The position numbers were made by a program, and so were the translations under genes. 45,088 nucleotides of DNA from an uncultured Clostridia bacterium. GTDB taxonomy: Bacteria > Bacillota > Clostridia > Christensenellales > Aristaeellaceae. Below, piece after piece: positions 1-7,316 of the stretch (positions are counted from its first letter, which is position 1; each line of letters opens with the position of its first letter). Under the pieces are notes generated by a model. It did not search any database. It was not told the origin of the DNA and saw nothing but the letters and a program-made list of their open reading frames with translations. The stretch lies in contig CAMKJS010000020.1 in assembly GCA_946413245.1 (NCBI GenBank), forward strand, positions 1 through 45,088, in the 5' to 3' direction.

Positions 1-1052
1 GGATCCTCCATCTTGATGGAGATGATCGCCGTCAGGCTTTCCCGCACGTCCTCGCCCTTCAGGTTCGGCTCGTTGTCCTTCAGCAGCTTGTACCGCCGGC
101 CGTAATCGTTGATCGCCCGGGTCACGGCGGTGTTGAAACCCGCCAGATGGGTGCCGCCGTCCGGCGTGGCGATGTTGTTCGCGAAGGAGTACACGTTCTC
201 CGCATAGCTGTCGTTATACTGCATCGCCATCTCGACCAGGATGCCGTCCTTGATGCCCTCGGTGTAGATCGGTTCGGGGAACAGCACGGTCTTGTTCTGG
301 TTCAGGAATTTGACGAATTCCCGCAGGCCGCCCTCGTAGCAGAAGTCGTTCTCCCTGACCTTTTCCTCCCGCTCATCCCGGAAAATGATCCGCACGCCCT
401 TGTTCAGGAAAGCCATCTCCCGCAGACGGTTCCGCAGGGTTTCGTATTCGAACACGCCGGTCTCGAAAATGCCTTCCGGGTTCTCCTCGGTCTTCACGTC
501 CGGCCAAAACTGGATGGTGGTGCCCGTCCGGTCCGTCGTGCCGATCACCTTCAGGTCGTAGATGTACTTGCCCCGCTCATATTCCTGCTGGTAAATCTGC
601 CCGTTCTGGTACACCGTCACCGTAAAATGGCTGCTCAGGGCGTTCACCACCGAGGCGCCGACCCCGTGCAGGCCGCCGGATACCTTGTATCCCCCGCCGC
701 CGAACTTGCCGCCGGCGTGCAGCACCGTCAGGCAGACTTCCACGGCCGGCCTATGCATCTTCGGATGCATCCCAACCGGGAAGCCGCGTCCGTCGTCCAT
801 CACGGTCACGCTGCCGTCCGGGTTGATCGTCACCCGGATTTCCCGGCAGAACCCCGCCAGGGCCTCGTCCACCGAGTTGTCCACAATCTCATATACCAGG
901 TGATGCAGGCCCCGGGCGTCCGTGGAGCCGATATACATGCCCGGCCGTTTCCGGACCGCCTCCAGCCCCTCCAGCACCTGAATCTGCTCTTCACCGTAAT
1001 CGCTGTCCACCGCTGTTACATTTTCCAGATTCTGATCCAATTCTTCCGCCAT
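1..1052 (-). CDS. gyrB: DNA gyrase subunit B, N-terminal part (runs off the left edge)
   Basis: ATP-binding subunit of type II topoisomerase, which with GyrA negatively supercoils DNA in the cytoplasm. Reading minus from ATG at 1052, the protein begins [20 protein letters not shown]. It shows the GHKL (Bergerat) ATPase motifs: [10 protein letters not shown] (N box), DDGRGFPVG, and the glycine-rich [19 protein letters not shown] lid. The TPDGGTH segment and the ISIKMED stretch of the transducer domain follow near the edge. About 350 of the usual 630-650 residues are present, so the gene is cut by the window and not broken. The start is supported by AGAGGTG a few bases upstream. It is not preceded by recF here; its upstream neighbour is a small double-glycine-leader gene. 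Identification is very secure against ParE-type paralogues at the level of topoisomerase II B subunit, less so for GyrB versus ParE. Confidence 0.95.
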   Translation of the reverse strand, partial: MAEELDQNLENVTAVDSDYGEEQIQVLEGLEAVRKRPGMYIGSTDARGLHHLVYEIVDNSVDEALAGFCREIRVTINPDGSVTVMDDGRGFPVGMHPKMHRPAVEVCLTVLHAGGKFGGGGYKVSGGLHGVGASVVNALSSHFTVTVYQNGQIYQQEYERGKYIYDLKVIGTTDRTGTTIQFWPDVKTEENPEGIFETGVFEYETLRNRLREMAFLNKGVRIIFRDEREEKVRENDFCYEGGLREFVKFLNQNKTVLFPEPIYTEGIKDGILVEMAMQYNDSYAENVYSFANNIATPDGGTHLAGFNTAVTRAINDYGRRYKLLKDNEPNLKGEDVRESLTAIISIKMED

Positions 1053-1169
1053 GACGCACCTCTGACTCCACTCTCTTTTCCCGCCCGGAAATATGTCCAA
1101 AAAGGGCGGGTAAACACCGTTTTGCAAAGGCCGTTGCGCCTTTGCAAATCAAGCGTTCCAAACCGTATT

Positions 1170-1178
1170 ATTATACCA
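1170..1178 (-). promoter_or_regulatory. Extended -10 promoter element upstream of gyrB
   Basis: On the minus strand the sequence reads TGGTATAAT, a consensus -10 with the TGN extension, about 120 bases before the gyrB start. No good -35 lies 17 bases upstream (TTCCAT at best), which is tolerable with an extended -10. A CCATTTTT/AAAAATGG inverted repeat overlaps it and could also act as a weak terminator. Confidence 0.5.
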
Positions 1179-1297
1179 TTTTTTCACCAAAAATGGAAGG
1201 GTTTCCCCGATTTTTTTCTTCCTATATATATAGAATGTTCGTCTTTTTGAAGTGGTTTTCAGCGAAGCAGGCACCGTTTCCGCCGGTTTCACCGGAT

Positions 1298-1355
1298 AAA
1301 AAAACGCAGCCTGAACGGGGGGATCCCGGCTTCCGGGAATACCCGTTCAGGCTGC
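1298..1355 (-). terminator. Intrinsic terminator of the 77-residue gene
   Basis: A perfect 14-bp stem, 1306-1319 paired with 1342-1355, is followed on the minus strand by seven T residues. It starts 12 bases after the stop of the 1367-1600 gene and separates it from gyrB. Confidence 0.9.
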
Positions 1356-1366
1356 CTGTGAATCAG

Positions 1367-1600
1367 TTACCAGACCAGATCCCGGCCGAAGATTTTTTTA
1401 TACTCTTCCATGGTAATCACTTTCGGGCTGGTATTGAGAATCTTGGCATACAAAATCGCGGCCTTCTCGTCCGGCGCGGGGCCGAGGACCTTGCCGTCCT
1501 GCCCGACCACCCAGTACTTTTTCTCCGCTTCGTCCTGCACTACCAGGCCGCCGTTTACTTTTTCCACGTCTTCCGCAGTCAGTTCCTTCCTGTTCTCCAT
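1367..1600 (-). CDS. Small protein with a double-glycine leader-like N-terminus (77 aa)
   Basis: Function unknown. The first 18 residues, ending ELTAEDVEKVNGG, match the ELxxxDxExxxGG pattern of double-glycine leaders that are cut and exported by C39-peptidase ABC transporters. The remaining 59 residues are mixed and end TMEEYKKIFGRDLVW, with no cysteine. It is clearly related to the 89-residue protein at 17634-17903, sharing the leader, a Y-x-V-x-x-x-D-G strand motif and a C-terminal EEYxxxFG motif. AAAGGAGG lies 8 bases before the ATG. The gene is monocistronic, with its own TTGACA/TACTAT promoter, a folded leader of about 160 bases and a strong terminator. No exporter or modification enzyme is nearby, so processing would have to come from elsewhere. 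It could also be a cytosolic small protein whose GG resemblance is accidental. Confidence 0.75.
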   Translation of the reverse strand: MENRKELTAEDVEKVNGGLVVQDEAEKKYWVVGQDGKVLGPAPDEKAAILYAKILNTSPKVITMEEYKKIFGRDLVW

Positions 1601-1759
1601 GATTCTATCCTCCTTTACGCGGTGCGTTGCTGATCAGTGTTCACAGCCTCTGCATCAGGCTGTCATAAGGATATACGCAGCAACAGAGACATCTGGCACC
1701 GGAACCGGCGCCGGACAGCCGGTTTTTCGCCCGGCTGCCTGTGCAAAAATGATTCTCTT
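1601..1759 (-). promoter_or_regulatory. Folded 5' leader of the 77-residue gene
   Basis: The predicted transcript start near 1759 leaves about 160 untranslated bases with three stems visible by eye. CAGCCGG pairs with CCGGCTG across an A-rich loop (about 1718-1740). An outer GTTGCTG/CAGCAAC stem (1678-1684 with 1626-1632) encloses a perfect ACAGCCT/AGGCTGT hairpin (1657-1663 with 1643-1649). No known riboswitch consensus was recognised. This suggests cis regulation or mRNA stabilisation. Confidence 0.45.
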
Positions 1760-1765
1760 GCTGAA

Positions 1766-1794
1766 TAGTAGCAAGCGGAGCTTTCCTTGTCAAG
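1766..1794 (-). promoter_or_regulatory. Sigma-70 promoter of the 77-residue gene
   Basis: On the minus strand TTGACA (1794-1789), a 17-base spacer and TACTAT (1771-1766). The -35 is perfect. Confidence 0.75.
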
Positions 1795-1811
1795 GTGCTT
1801 CCCCGGAATTC

Positions 1812-1841
1812 TTGCGGAAAGCGCCGCTTCTGTGATATGAT
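1812..1841 (+). promoter_or_regulatory. Promoter of the YcxB-like gene
   Basis: TTGCGG (1812-1817), 18-base spacer, TATGAT (1836-1841), ending 38 bases before the start codon. Back to back with the minus-strand promoter at 1766-1794. Confidence 0.6.
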
Positions 1842-1879
1842 CACCTCACGGAAAAACATGACGGGGAGGTGAGCCGCCG

Positions 1880-2434
1880 ATGGCACGGAAAGCGGAGATC
1901 GTCGTCCGGGTCCGCCTGGACGGGAAAACGTTCCGCCGCTTCGCCCGCTTTGACATGCTCCGCCTGCGGAAGAAGTGGGTGCGACCGGCGGTTTTCGCGC
2001 TGTTGCTCTGCGCCTTTGCGTTTATCGCGCTCCTCACCCGGAAGCCACAGTCCGGGATGATCGCCGCCGTGCTGCTCGCAGTCGGTCTGGGGCTCCCTCT
2101 GGTGTATGTAGGCATGTTTCTCTCCCAGGTGAACATGCAGGCCGAAAAGTGGAATCTGGGCAAGGGAAAGGACGTCTATACGGTCACGCTCCGGAGCAGG
2201 GATTTCACCGTAGTCAGCAGCCAGAAGCAGGGGGAGGCGCTTACCCTGCCCTGGAGCGAGGCGAAGCAGGCGTTCCGCATGCGGGGATGTATCTATCTGT
2301 ACGCCAGCCCGGCAAAAGCCTATCTGCTGCCGGACGGGCAGGCTTCCGCGCCGGACGCGGAGGTCTGGGAGATGATCCGGCAGGGCCTCGGGCCGGACAA
2401 ATGCCGAAAGAGTCTGTTCGCGCGTAAAGCGTAA
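1880..2434 (+). CDS. YcxB-like membrane protein
   Basis: 184 residues. A basic N-terminal segment of about 33 residues is followed by two hydrophobic helices (about 36-52 and 59-82) and a C-terminal cytosolic domain of about 100 residues. The C-domain has the YcxB-family pattern: a strand, LPWSEAKQAF, then a hydrophobic YLYASPAKAYLLP segment and a closing helix. The molecular role of the family is not established. The start is set by GGGGAGGTGA about 8 bases upstream. The cupin gene starts 45 bases after its stop and probably shares the transcript, which ends at the terminator at 2839-2872. Assignment to YcxB-like proteins rests on layout and the YLY...LP segment, not on a search. Confidence 0.7.
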   Translation: MARKAEIVVRVRLDGKTFRRFARFDMLRLRKKWVRPAVFALLLCAFAFIALLTRKPQSGMIAAVLLAVGLGLPLVYVGMFLSQVNMQAEKWNLGKGKDVYTVTLRSRDFTVVSSQKQGEALTLPWSEAKQAFRMRGCIYLYASPAKAYLLPDGQASAPDAEVWEMIRQGLGPDKCRKSLFARKA

Positions 2435-2479
2435 AAAATGATAGCCAATAAACTCAGACAGGAAAGGGGAAGATCCGGA

Positions 2480-2824
2480 ATGAAGGGAATCGTAAGGCAT
2501 CATCAGGAATCAAAGCTTCAGGACCTGGGCGGCGGAACCACCCGGCGCGTGCTGGCCTGGAATGATCAGCTGATGGCGGTGGAAGTGGCGTTTGAAACCG
2601 GCTCGGTCGGCGCGCCGCACACCCATCCGCATACCCAGTGTAGCTATGTGCTTTCCGGCCGTTTCAGCTACTCGGTGGAAGACGAAAGCACGGTGCTGGA
2701 GCCGGGGGATTCCATTGTGGTTCCCGGCAGCCTGGTGCACGGCACCGTCTGCCTGGAGAAAGGCGTTCTGCTGGACATCTTTACGCCGGCCCGGGAGGAT
2801 TTTATAGCCGCCCTGCAAAAATAG
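2480..2824 (+). CDS. Small cupin-domain protein
   Basis: 114 residues from ATG 2480, a single conserved beta-barrel cupin. Motif 1 is visible as GAPHTHPHTQCSYVLSG, with three metal-ligand histidine candidates, and motif 2 as PGDSIVVPGSLVHG with the fourth histidine. Such stand-alone cupins bind a divalent metal and act as small isomerases, dioxygenases or sugar-binding proteins; the substrate cannot be told. An in-frame ATG at 2438 would add 14 residues (MIANKLRQERGRSG) but has no ribosome site, whereas GGGGAAGATCCGGA precedes 2480. It is probably co-transcribed with the YcxB-like gene. Confidence 0.88.
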   Translation: MKGIVRHHQESKLQDLGGGTTRRVLAWNDQLMAVEVAFETGSVGAPHTHPHTQCSYVLSGRFSYSVEDESTVLEPGDSIVVPGSLVHGTVCLEKGVLLDIFTPAREDFIAALQK

Positions 2825-2838
2825 GCGCGGGAGAATGT

Positions 2839-2872
2839 AAAAAAGAGGCGGGAAATTGAACCGCCTCTTTTT
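2839..2872. terminator. Bidirectional terminator between cupin gene and dctM
   Basis: AAAAGAGGCGG and CCGCCTCTTTT form a perfect stem around a 9-base loop, with A-run and T-run on either side. It can end the plus-strand cupin transcript and the minus-strand TRAP operon, which converge here. Confidence 0.9.
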
Positions 2873-2885
2873 GCGTATGCGCGTC

Positions 2886-4196
2886 TTATCCGATATTGTA
2901 ACCCGCGATCTGCGGCAGCCAAAGGCTGATTTGCGGAATGAAGGTGATCATCAGCAGTGCGGCCAGCATGCAGATGTAGAAGGGCAGCGTCGCCCGCACA
3001 ACCTTCTCCATGGGGCGTTTGGCCACGGCGGAGCCGATGAACAGCACCGCGCCGACCGGCGGAGTCAGCAGGCCGATTCCGCAGTTGAGCACCACCATGA
3101 TGCCGAACTGAATCGGGTTGATGCCGACGGACATGGCCACCGGCAGCAGGATCGGCGTGGCGATCAGGATGATCGGCGCCATATCCATAATCATGCCCAG
3201 AATCAGCAGAATCAGGTTCAGCAGCAGCGCCACGACGACGGGATTGCTGGACACGGAAGTAATCAGGTTCGCCGCCTTGGCCGGCACGTGGAGCAGTGTC
3301 AGGCAGTTGCCGAAGGCCGCGGAGAAGGCGATCAGGATCAGCACGATGGACAGGGTCTCCACGCAGCTCTCCAGGCTCTTCCATACGCCCTTCCAGTTCA
3401 GCCCCTTATACACGAACACCGATACCAGCAGGGAATATACCACCGCGATGGCGGCGGATTCCGTAGCGGTAAAGACGCCGCCCACGACGCCGACCACCAC
3501 GATCAGCACCGCCAGCAGAGCCCAGATACTCTTGCCCAGCTGCTTCACAAAATTGACGATGGAGAATTTTTCTCCCTTGGGGTAATTGCGTTTTACCGAA
3601 ATGATATAGGATCCCACCATCAGGGATATGGCCAGAATGGCGCCGGGCAGATATCCTGCCATAAACAGGGCGCCGACGGAAATTCCGCCCGCCGTGGTGG
3701 CGTAAATCACCATGTTGTGGCTGGGCGGCACCAGAAGGCCCTCGCAGCTGGAGGTGATGGTCACCGCCGTGGAGAAGTCCGCGTCGTATCCTTCGTCCAC
3801 CATCATGGGGATCAGAATGGAGCCCAGGGAAGCCGTGTCCGCGGACGCGGAACCGGAAATGCCGCCGAAGAAGTAGGAGGCCACGATGTTCACCATCGCC
3901 AGGCCGCCCCGCATCCAGCCCACCAGGCTGTTGGCCAGGGAAATCAGTTTATCCGAGATGCCTCCCGTTCCCATCAGTACCCCCATGGTAATGAAAAAGG
4001 GAACCGCCATCAGGGAGAAGGACCAGACGCCCTTCACCATCTGCTGGGAGATGGTCTGCAGGGGCTGCCCCATCGTCATCATGCAGAAAAGAGTGGAGAG
4101 GCCCACGGCGTAGGCGATCGGGAACCGCAGCAGGATCATGATCAGGAAGCTGCCCAGCAGCACGACGGTTGACAGGGTTTCAGGATCCATACTCAA
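2886..4196 (-). CDS. dctM: TRAP transporter large permease subunit
   Basis: 436 residues and about twelve hydrophobic segments, the usual DctM size. It forms the ion-coupled translocation channel for a small organic acid delivered by the DctP binding protein. Family-typical sequence includes PFFITMGVLMGTGGIS, the GGISGSASADTASLGSILIP re-entrant region, VTITSSCEGLLVPPSHNMVIYA and LLTPPVGAVLFIGSAVA. Its start overlaps the dctQ stop by four bases (ATGA), indicating translational coupling, and the operon ends at the terminator at 2839-2872. The genes give no clue to the substrate; TRAP systems of Clostridia carry dicarboxylates, sugar acids or related anions. Confidence 0.96.
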   Translation of the reverse strand: MSMDPETLSTVVLLGSFLIMILLRFPIAYAVGLSTLFCMMTMGQPLQTISQQMVKGVWSFSLMAVPFFITMGVLMGTGGISDKLISLANSLVGWMRGGLAMVNIVASYFFGGISGSASADTASLGSILIPMMVDEGYDADFSTAVTITSSCEGLLVPPSHNMVIYATTAGGISVGALFMAGYLPGAILAISLMVGSYIISVKRNYPKGEKFSIVNFVKQLGKSIWALLAVLIVVVGVVGGVFTATESAAIAVVYSLLVSVFVYKGLNWKGVWKSLESCVETLSIVLILIAFSAAFGNCLTLLHVPAKAANLITSVSSNPVVVALLLNLILLILGMIMDMAPIILIATPILLPVAMSVGINPIQFGIMVVLNCGIGLLTPPVGAVLFIGSAVAKRPMEKVVRATLPFYICMLAALLMITFIPQISLWLPQIAGYNIG

Positions 4197-4747
4197 ACCG
4201 CCTCCTTTTCATTCTGATCGGGCAGCCAGAAGGCTTCCAGATGCCGGAAAATCTGCTCCAGTTCAAAAATAATCATGCTGATGCCCGCCACCGGCACCGG
4301 CAGATACTGCCAGAATTTGCTCATGGTGGGGATAGAGGCGTATTTGCCCCGCAGGCTCAGCGGAGAATTGCAGAACCGGAAACCGTAAATGACCAGGAAC
4401 ACGCCCAGCACCAGCACCGCGACGTCAGCCAGCAGATCCAGCGCCTTCACCGCCTTTTTCGGCAGATACCGGTCAAAGGCTGTCATGCGGATATGGGCTC
4501 CCTTGCGAATCGCGAGACTGGCGCTCAGCACGGTCATATAGACCATCAGCGTCAGGATGATTTCCTCACTCCAGTGAGGGTCGGTAATGAAGGAAATATA
4601 GCGCCCCGCCACGGACCAGCAGGTAATGGCAATGTCGCCGATCAGCAGAAGCCGGCAGACGAACATCAGGATCTTGTAGGTCCAGTCATACAGGGGCTTG
4701 ATTTTCTCCAGGGTCCGGAAGAACCGCGGCACATGTGCTTCGGCCAC
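4193..4747 (-). CDS. dctQ: TRAP transporter small permease subunit
   Basis: 184 residues from a GTG start at 4747; the small four-helix subunit that pairs with DctM. Hydrophobic segments lie at about 20-42, 55-75, 95-115 and 135-157. The SEEIILTLMVYMTVLSASLAIRKGAHI region is typical of DctQ, with the conserved W-S-E-E and A-x-R-x-G-x-H-I. A longer reading from a TTG at 4765 exists, but GGAG lies within that extension, 8 bases before the GTG, so the GTG is preferred. The gene lies between dctP and dctM and overlaps dctM by four bases. Confidence 0.9.
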   Translation of the reverse strand: MAEAHVPRFFRTLEKIKPLYDWTYKILMFVCRLLLIGDIAITCWSVAGRYISFITDPHWSEEIILTLMVYMTVLSASLAIRKGAHIRMTAFDRYLPKKAVKALDLLADVAVLVLGVFLVIYGFRFCNSPLSLRGKYASIPTMSKFWQYLPVPVAGISMIIFELEQIFRHLEAFWLPDQNEKEAV

Positions 4748-4806
4748 ATCAAGCACTCCTTTCAATCAGCAGAGACATCCCGCCCCTTCCCGGGGAAAAG
4801 AAGAGA

Positions 4807-4831
4807 GGGATGCGGGGCTTTCCCGCATCCC
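4807..4831 (-). promoter_or_regulatory. Intercistronic hairpin between dctP and dctQ
   Basis: GGGATGCGGG pairs perfectly with CCCGCATCCC around a 5-base loop, about 28 bases after the dctP stop. There is no real T-run. Hairpins in this place commonly stabilise the abundant binding-protein message or partly stop transcription before the permease genes; that role is inferred. Confidence 0.6.
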
Positions 4832-4858
4832 CCGTGAAATCACAGCACGAACCGGATC

Positions 4859-5845
4859 TTACTTCATCGCCAGAATGGCTTCGTAAGCCGCGTCCTCACC
4901 GTTGATGTTCGCGGAGACGACGTCTTTCACCGCTTCGATCCACGGAGTCTTGTCCGGCACTTCGATAATGGTGACGCCTTCAGCCTTCAGCGCTTCCAGC
5001 GTTTCCGCTTCCTTGGCTTCGCTGACCTGACGGCAAACCTGGGACGCATAGGCCGCGGCTTCTTCCACCCAGCCCTGCTGTTCCGCGCTCAGCTTGTTCC
5101 ACGCAGCGTCAGTGATAATCAGCTGCACGGCGCCCAGGGTGTGGCCGTCCATCATGAAGTAGGGAGCCACTTCCTGGAAAGCGTTGGACTTGTAGTTGGC
5201 AGTGGGCTGTTCCGCAGCGTCCACCACGCCGGTCTGCAGCGCGCTGTAGAGCTCAGTGAAGGGAACGGTGGTGGCGGAGGCGCCCAGGCCGGTAACCAGA
5301 CCGGTCATGACCGGGTCGGAGGAAACACGGATCTTCAGGCCCTTCAGGCTGTTGATGTCGACCGCTTCATTCTTGAAGAAGAAATGACGGAAGCCTTCCT
5401 CGCCGTAGCACAGGCCGCGCAGCGGCAGACCGATGGTCTGGGGCTCGTTCAGGAATTCCTTGGCCAGGTCGCTGGTGGCGAAATTCCAGAAATGATCGCG
5501 GTTTTCGAACACGTAGGGCAGGGACAGCAGGGTGGCCTTGGTGCAGCCGTACTGGCTCAGCGCGAAGGCGGAGATACGGCTGATATCCGTCACGTTGCCG
5601 CCGCCCAGCAGGTTGTCCAGAATCTGGTCTTCAGAGCCCAGCACGCCGCTGGCCTGAATGTCGATCTTCACGGAGCCGCCGGAGAGCTCTTCCACCTTGG
5701 TCTTGAAGGCATTGGCCATTTCGCCCACAATCGTGCCTTCGAGGGGGTTCACTTCAGCGTAGGTCAGGGTAACGTCGTCGGCCAGGGCGGCAGCGCAGCC
5801 CAGCGCCATCACAAGGGCAACCACCAGGGCAATCCATTTCTTCAT
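4859..5845 (-). CDS. dctP: TRAP transporter substrate-binding protein
   Basis: 328 residues. A Sec signal peptide (MKKWIALVVALVMALGCAA, cleavage near ALADD; a lipobox-like LGCA is also present) leads into a DctP-family periplasmic-binding fold. Family features seen are GSEDQILDNLLGG near the start, the LKIRVSSDPV segment holding the ligand-carboxylate arginine, and FTELYSALQTGVVDAAEQP. Two in-frame ATGs compete. AGGAGGTAC lies only 3 bases from the first (5851) but 9 from the second (5845), so 5845 is chosen. It is the first gene of the TRAP operon, with a TTGAAA/TAGACT promoter just upstream. In a Gram-positive the protein would be a surface-tethered or secreted binder. Confidence 0.95.
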   Translation of the reverse strand: MKKWIALVVALVMALGCAAALADDVTLTYAEVNPLEGTIVGEMANAFKTKVEELSGGSVKIDIQASGVLGSEDQILDNLLGGGNVTDISRISAFALSQYGCTKATLLSLPYVFENRDHFWNFATSDLAKEFLNEPQTIGLPLRGLCYGEEGFRHFFFKNEAVDINSLKGLKIRVSSDPVMTGLVTGLGASATTVPFTELYSALQTGVVDAAEQPTANYKSNAFQEVAPYFMMDGHTLGAVQLIITDAAWNKLSAEQQGWVEEAAAYASQVCRQVSEAKEAETLEALKAEGVTIIEVPDKTPWIEAVKDVVSANINGEDAAYEAILAMK

Positions 5846-5900
5846 AAACATGTACCTCCTGTTTTTTCAGCGCATAAGACATGCGCATTTGTTGTGCTCC

Positions 5901-5929
5901 AGTCTATCACATCTTGTGAATAATTTCAA
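5901..5929 (-). promoter_or_regulatory. Promoter of the TRAP operon
   Basis: Minus strand TTGAAA (5929-5924), 17-base spacer, TAGACT (5906-5901), 56 bases before the dctP start and immediately after the degV stop. Confidence 0.6.
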
Positions 5930-5931
5930 GC

Positions 5932-6768
5932 TCAGAACCCAACAATCAGCCCGTGCCGTTCGGCATAGAAACTGTCCAGCCCCCGGGTCGGCAGAATCGT
6001 TATCTCTACTTTCGTGAAGGCGCTTTCCAGCTGCTTTTTCAGCTCCTGTGCCGCGCCTTCGTTCTGGCAGTGGCTGATTACCACCTGCCCGTCCTTCAGG
6101 CCGATTTTCCGCATTTCCTCCACCAGCAGCCGCACCATGCTCTTTTGCCCCCGGGCCTTTCCCCGCATGGCGATCTCACCCTCGTCGCTGCCGACGCCGA
6201 TGCCCCAGAATCCCAGATGCCCGGCAATAAAGCCAACCAGGCGGCTCACGCGCCCCGCCTTGATCAGGTTCCGGTAAGACGCGAGGGCAAAAATAATATG
6301 GGTCTTTTCCGCGGTTTCAGCCAGCGCCTTCTCTATCTCCTCAAAGGGTTTCCCCTCCCGGATCAGCGCGCAGGCCTTCCGGATGATCAGCACGGTCTCG
6401 GGTCCTGTCGCCTTGCTGTCGATCACGGCGATTTTCCGTTCCGGATGTTCGTCCAGGATCATGTTCCGCCCCGTGCAGGCGCTGTTGTAACTCCCGGACA
6501 GGTTGCTGGAAATCGTAAAGGCCAGCACAGGCCCTTCCGCATCAAAAAGGGCCCTCCAGTCCTCCGGAGAGGGGCAGGCCGTCTGGGCCAGCTCCGCGTG
6601 ATTCTCGTTGGCCGTCAGCATCTCCTCCACGGAGATATCTTCGTTGTCGATATATTCCGTCGTTCCCACCCGGATCGTAAAGGGAACAGTCATAAATTCA
6701 ATGTCTTTTTCATTTTTTTCCAGGGCAAACAGGTCGCAGCTGGTATCCGCCACAATGCGCCATGCCAT
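5932..6768 (-). CDS. DegV family fatty-acid-binding protein
   Basis: 278 residues, normal for DegV. These cytosolic proteins bind a fatty acid in a cleft between two domains, and in some Firmicutes present it to fatty-acid kinase FakA as FakB. The sequence starts MAWRIVADTSCDL, with the family's D-(S/T)-(S/T)-C-D-L signature, followed by TACPSPEDW, FTISSNLSGSYNSA (ligand-carboxylate loop) and DSKATGPE. The ORF is open upstream for 14 more residues, but GGGGGG about 7 bases before ATG 6768 supports the shorter form. It has its own strong promoter (6822-6850), so it is independent of the aro operon upstream. No fakA is in the window. Confidence 0.93.
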   Translation of the reverse strand: MAWRIVADTSCDLFALEKNEKDIEFMTVPFTIRVGTTEYIDNEDISVEEMLTANENHAELAQTACPSPEDWRALFDAEGPVLAFTISSNLSGSYNSACTGRNMILDEHPERKIAVIDSKATGPETVLIIRKACALIREGKPFEEIEKALAETAEKTHIIFALASYRNLIKAGRVSRLVGFIAGHLGFWGIGVGSDEGEIAMRGKARGQKSMVRLLVEEMRKIGLKDGQVVISHCQNEGAAQELKKQLESAFTKVEITILPTRGLDSFYAERHGLIVGF

Positions 6769-6821
6769 ATGCTTGTCCCCCCTTCTTTTTCCGTCGTTCC
6801 GGCCCGTCACCGGGCAGTCTG

Positions 6822-6850
6822 ATTATACACCCCTTCCCCCGCAATTGCAA
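6822..6850 (-). promoter_or_regulatory. Promoter of degV
   Basis: Minus strand TTGCAA (6850-6845), 17-base spacer, TATAAT (6827-6822). The 5' leader of about 45 bases contains a GCCCGGTGACGGGC hairpin (6802-6815). Confidence 0.75.
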
Positions 6851-6881
6851 CCGAGCGGGCCCGCGTGGCAGCCGGATCCGG

Positions 6882-7316
6882 TCACCTTCCGGCGTCTGCC
6901 GCAAGGTCCTCCATAGCCCGCAGATACCCTTCAAATCCAAGCCCGATATAATGCCTTTGGCAGGCCATGCCCGCGTAAGAAATCTGCCGGAATGCCTCCC
7001 GCTTCGTTACGTCGCTGATATGCACCTCCGCCGCCGGCAGACCCACTGCCTTCAGCGCGTCCAGAATGGCGATACTGGTATGGGTGTAGGCAGCGGGATT
7101 GATCACGATGGCGTCCTCCCGGCCCAGAGCCTGCTGAATCCGCGTCACCAGTTCCCCCTCGGAGTTGGACTGGAAGATCTCCGTTTCCACCCCCAGCTCC
7201 TCCGCCTTTGCCCGGATCAGCCGGCACAGCTCCGCATAGGTGCCGGTGCCGTAGATCCCCGGTTCCCGGATCCCCAGCATATTCAGGTTCGGCCCGTTGA
7301 TCACCAGAATCTTCAT
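6882..7316 (-). CDS. aroQ: 3-dehydroquinate dehydratase, type II
   Basis: 144 residues, the size of the dodecameric type II enzyme. It dehydrates 3-dehydroquinate to 3-dehydroshikimate, the third shikimate step, in the cytosol. Hallmarks are ILVINGPNLNMLGIREPGIYG with the catalytic tyrosine and arginine of the flexible lid, SNSEGELVTRIQ, INPAAYTHTSIAILDAL and VEVHISD-type VHISDVTKREAFRQISY. The correct start is ATG 7316 (MKILV), overlapping the aroE/K stop by four bases. It is the last gene of the aro operon; no terminator hairpin was seen after it. Confidence 0.96.
   Translation of the reverse strand: MKILVINGPNLNMLGIREPGIYGTGTYAELCRLIRAKAEELGVETEIFQSNSEGELVTRIQQALGREDAIVINPAAYTHTSIAILDALKAVGLPAAEVHISDVTKREAFRQISYAGMACQRHYIGLGFEGYLRAMEDLAADAGR

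Noticed and set aside
1641-1886. 81-codon minus-strand ORF in the gap before the YcxB-like gene
   Set aside because: It overlaps the promoter and structured leader of the 77-aa gene, and has no ribosome site or recognisable sequence.
2856-4172. 438-codon plus-strand ORF, His/Gln-rich
   Set aside because: It is the exact antisense of dctM; the composition is that of a complementary strand of a membrane-protein gene, and there is no ribosome site.
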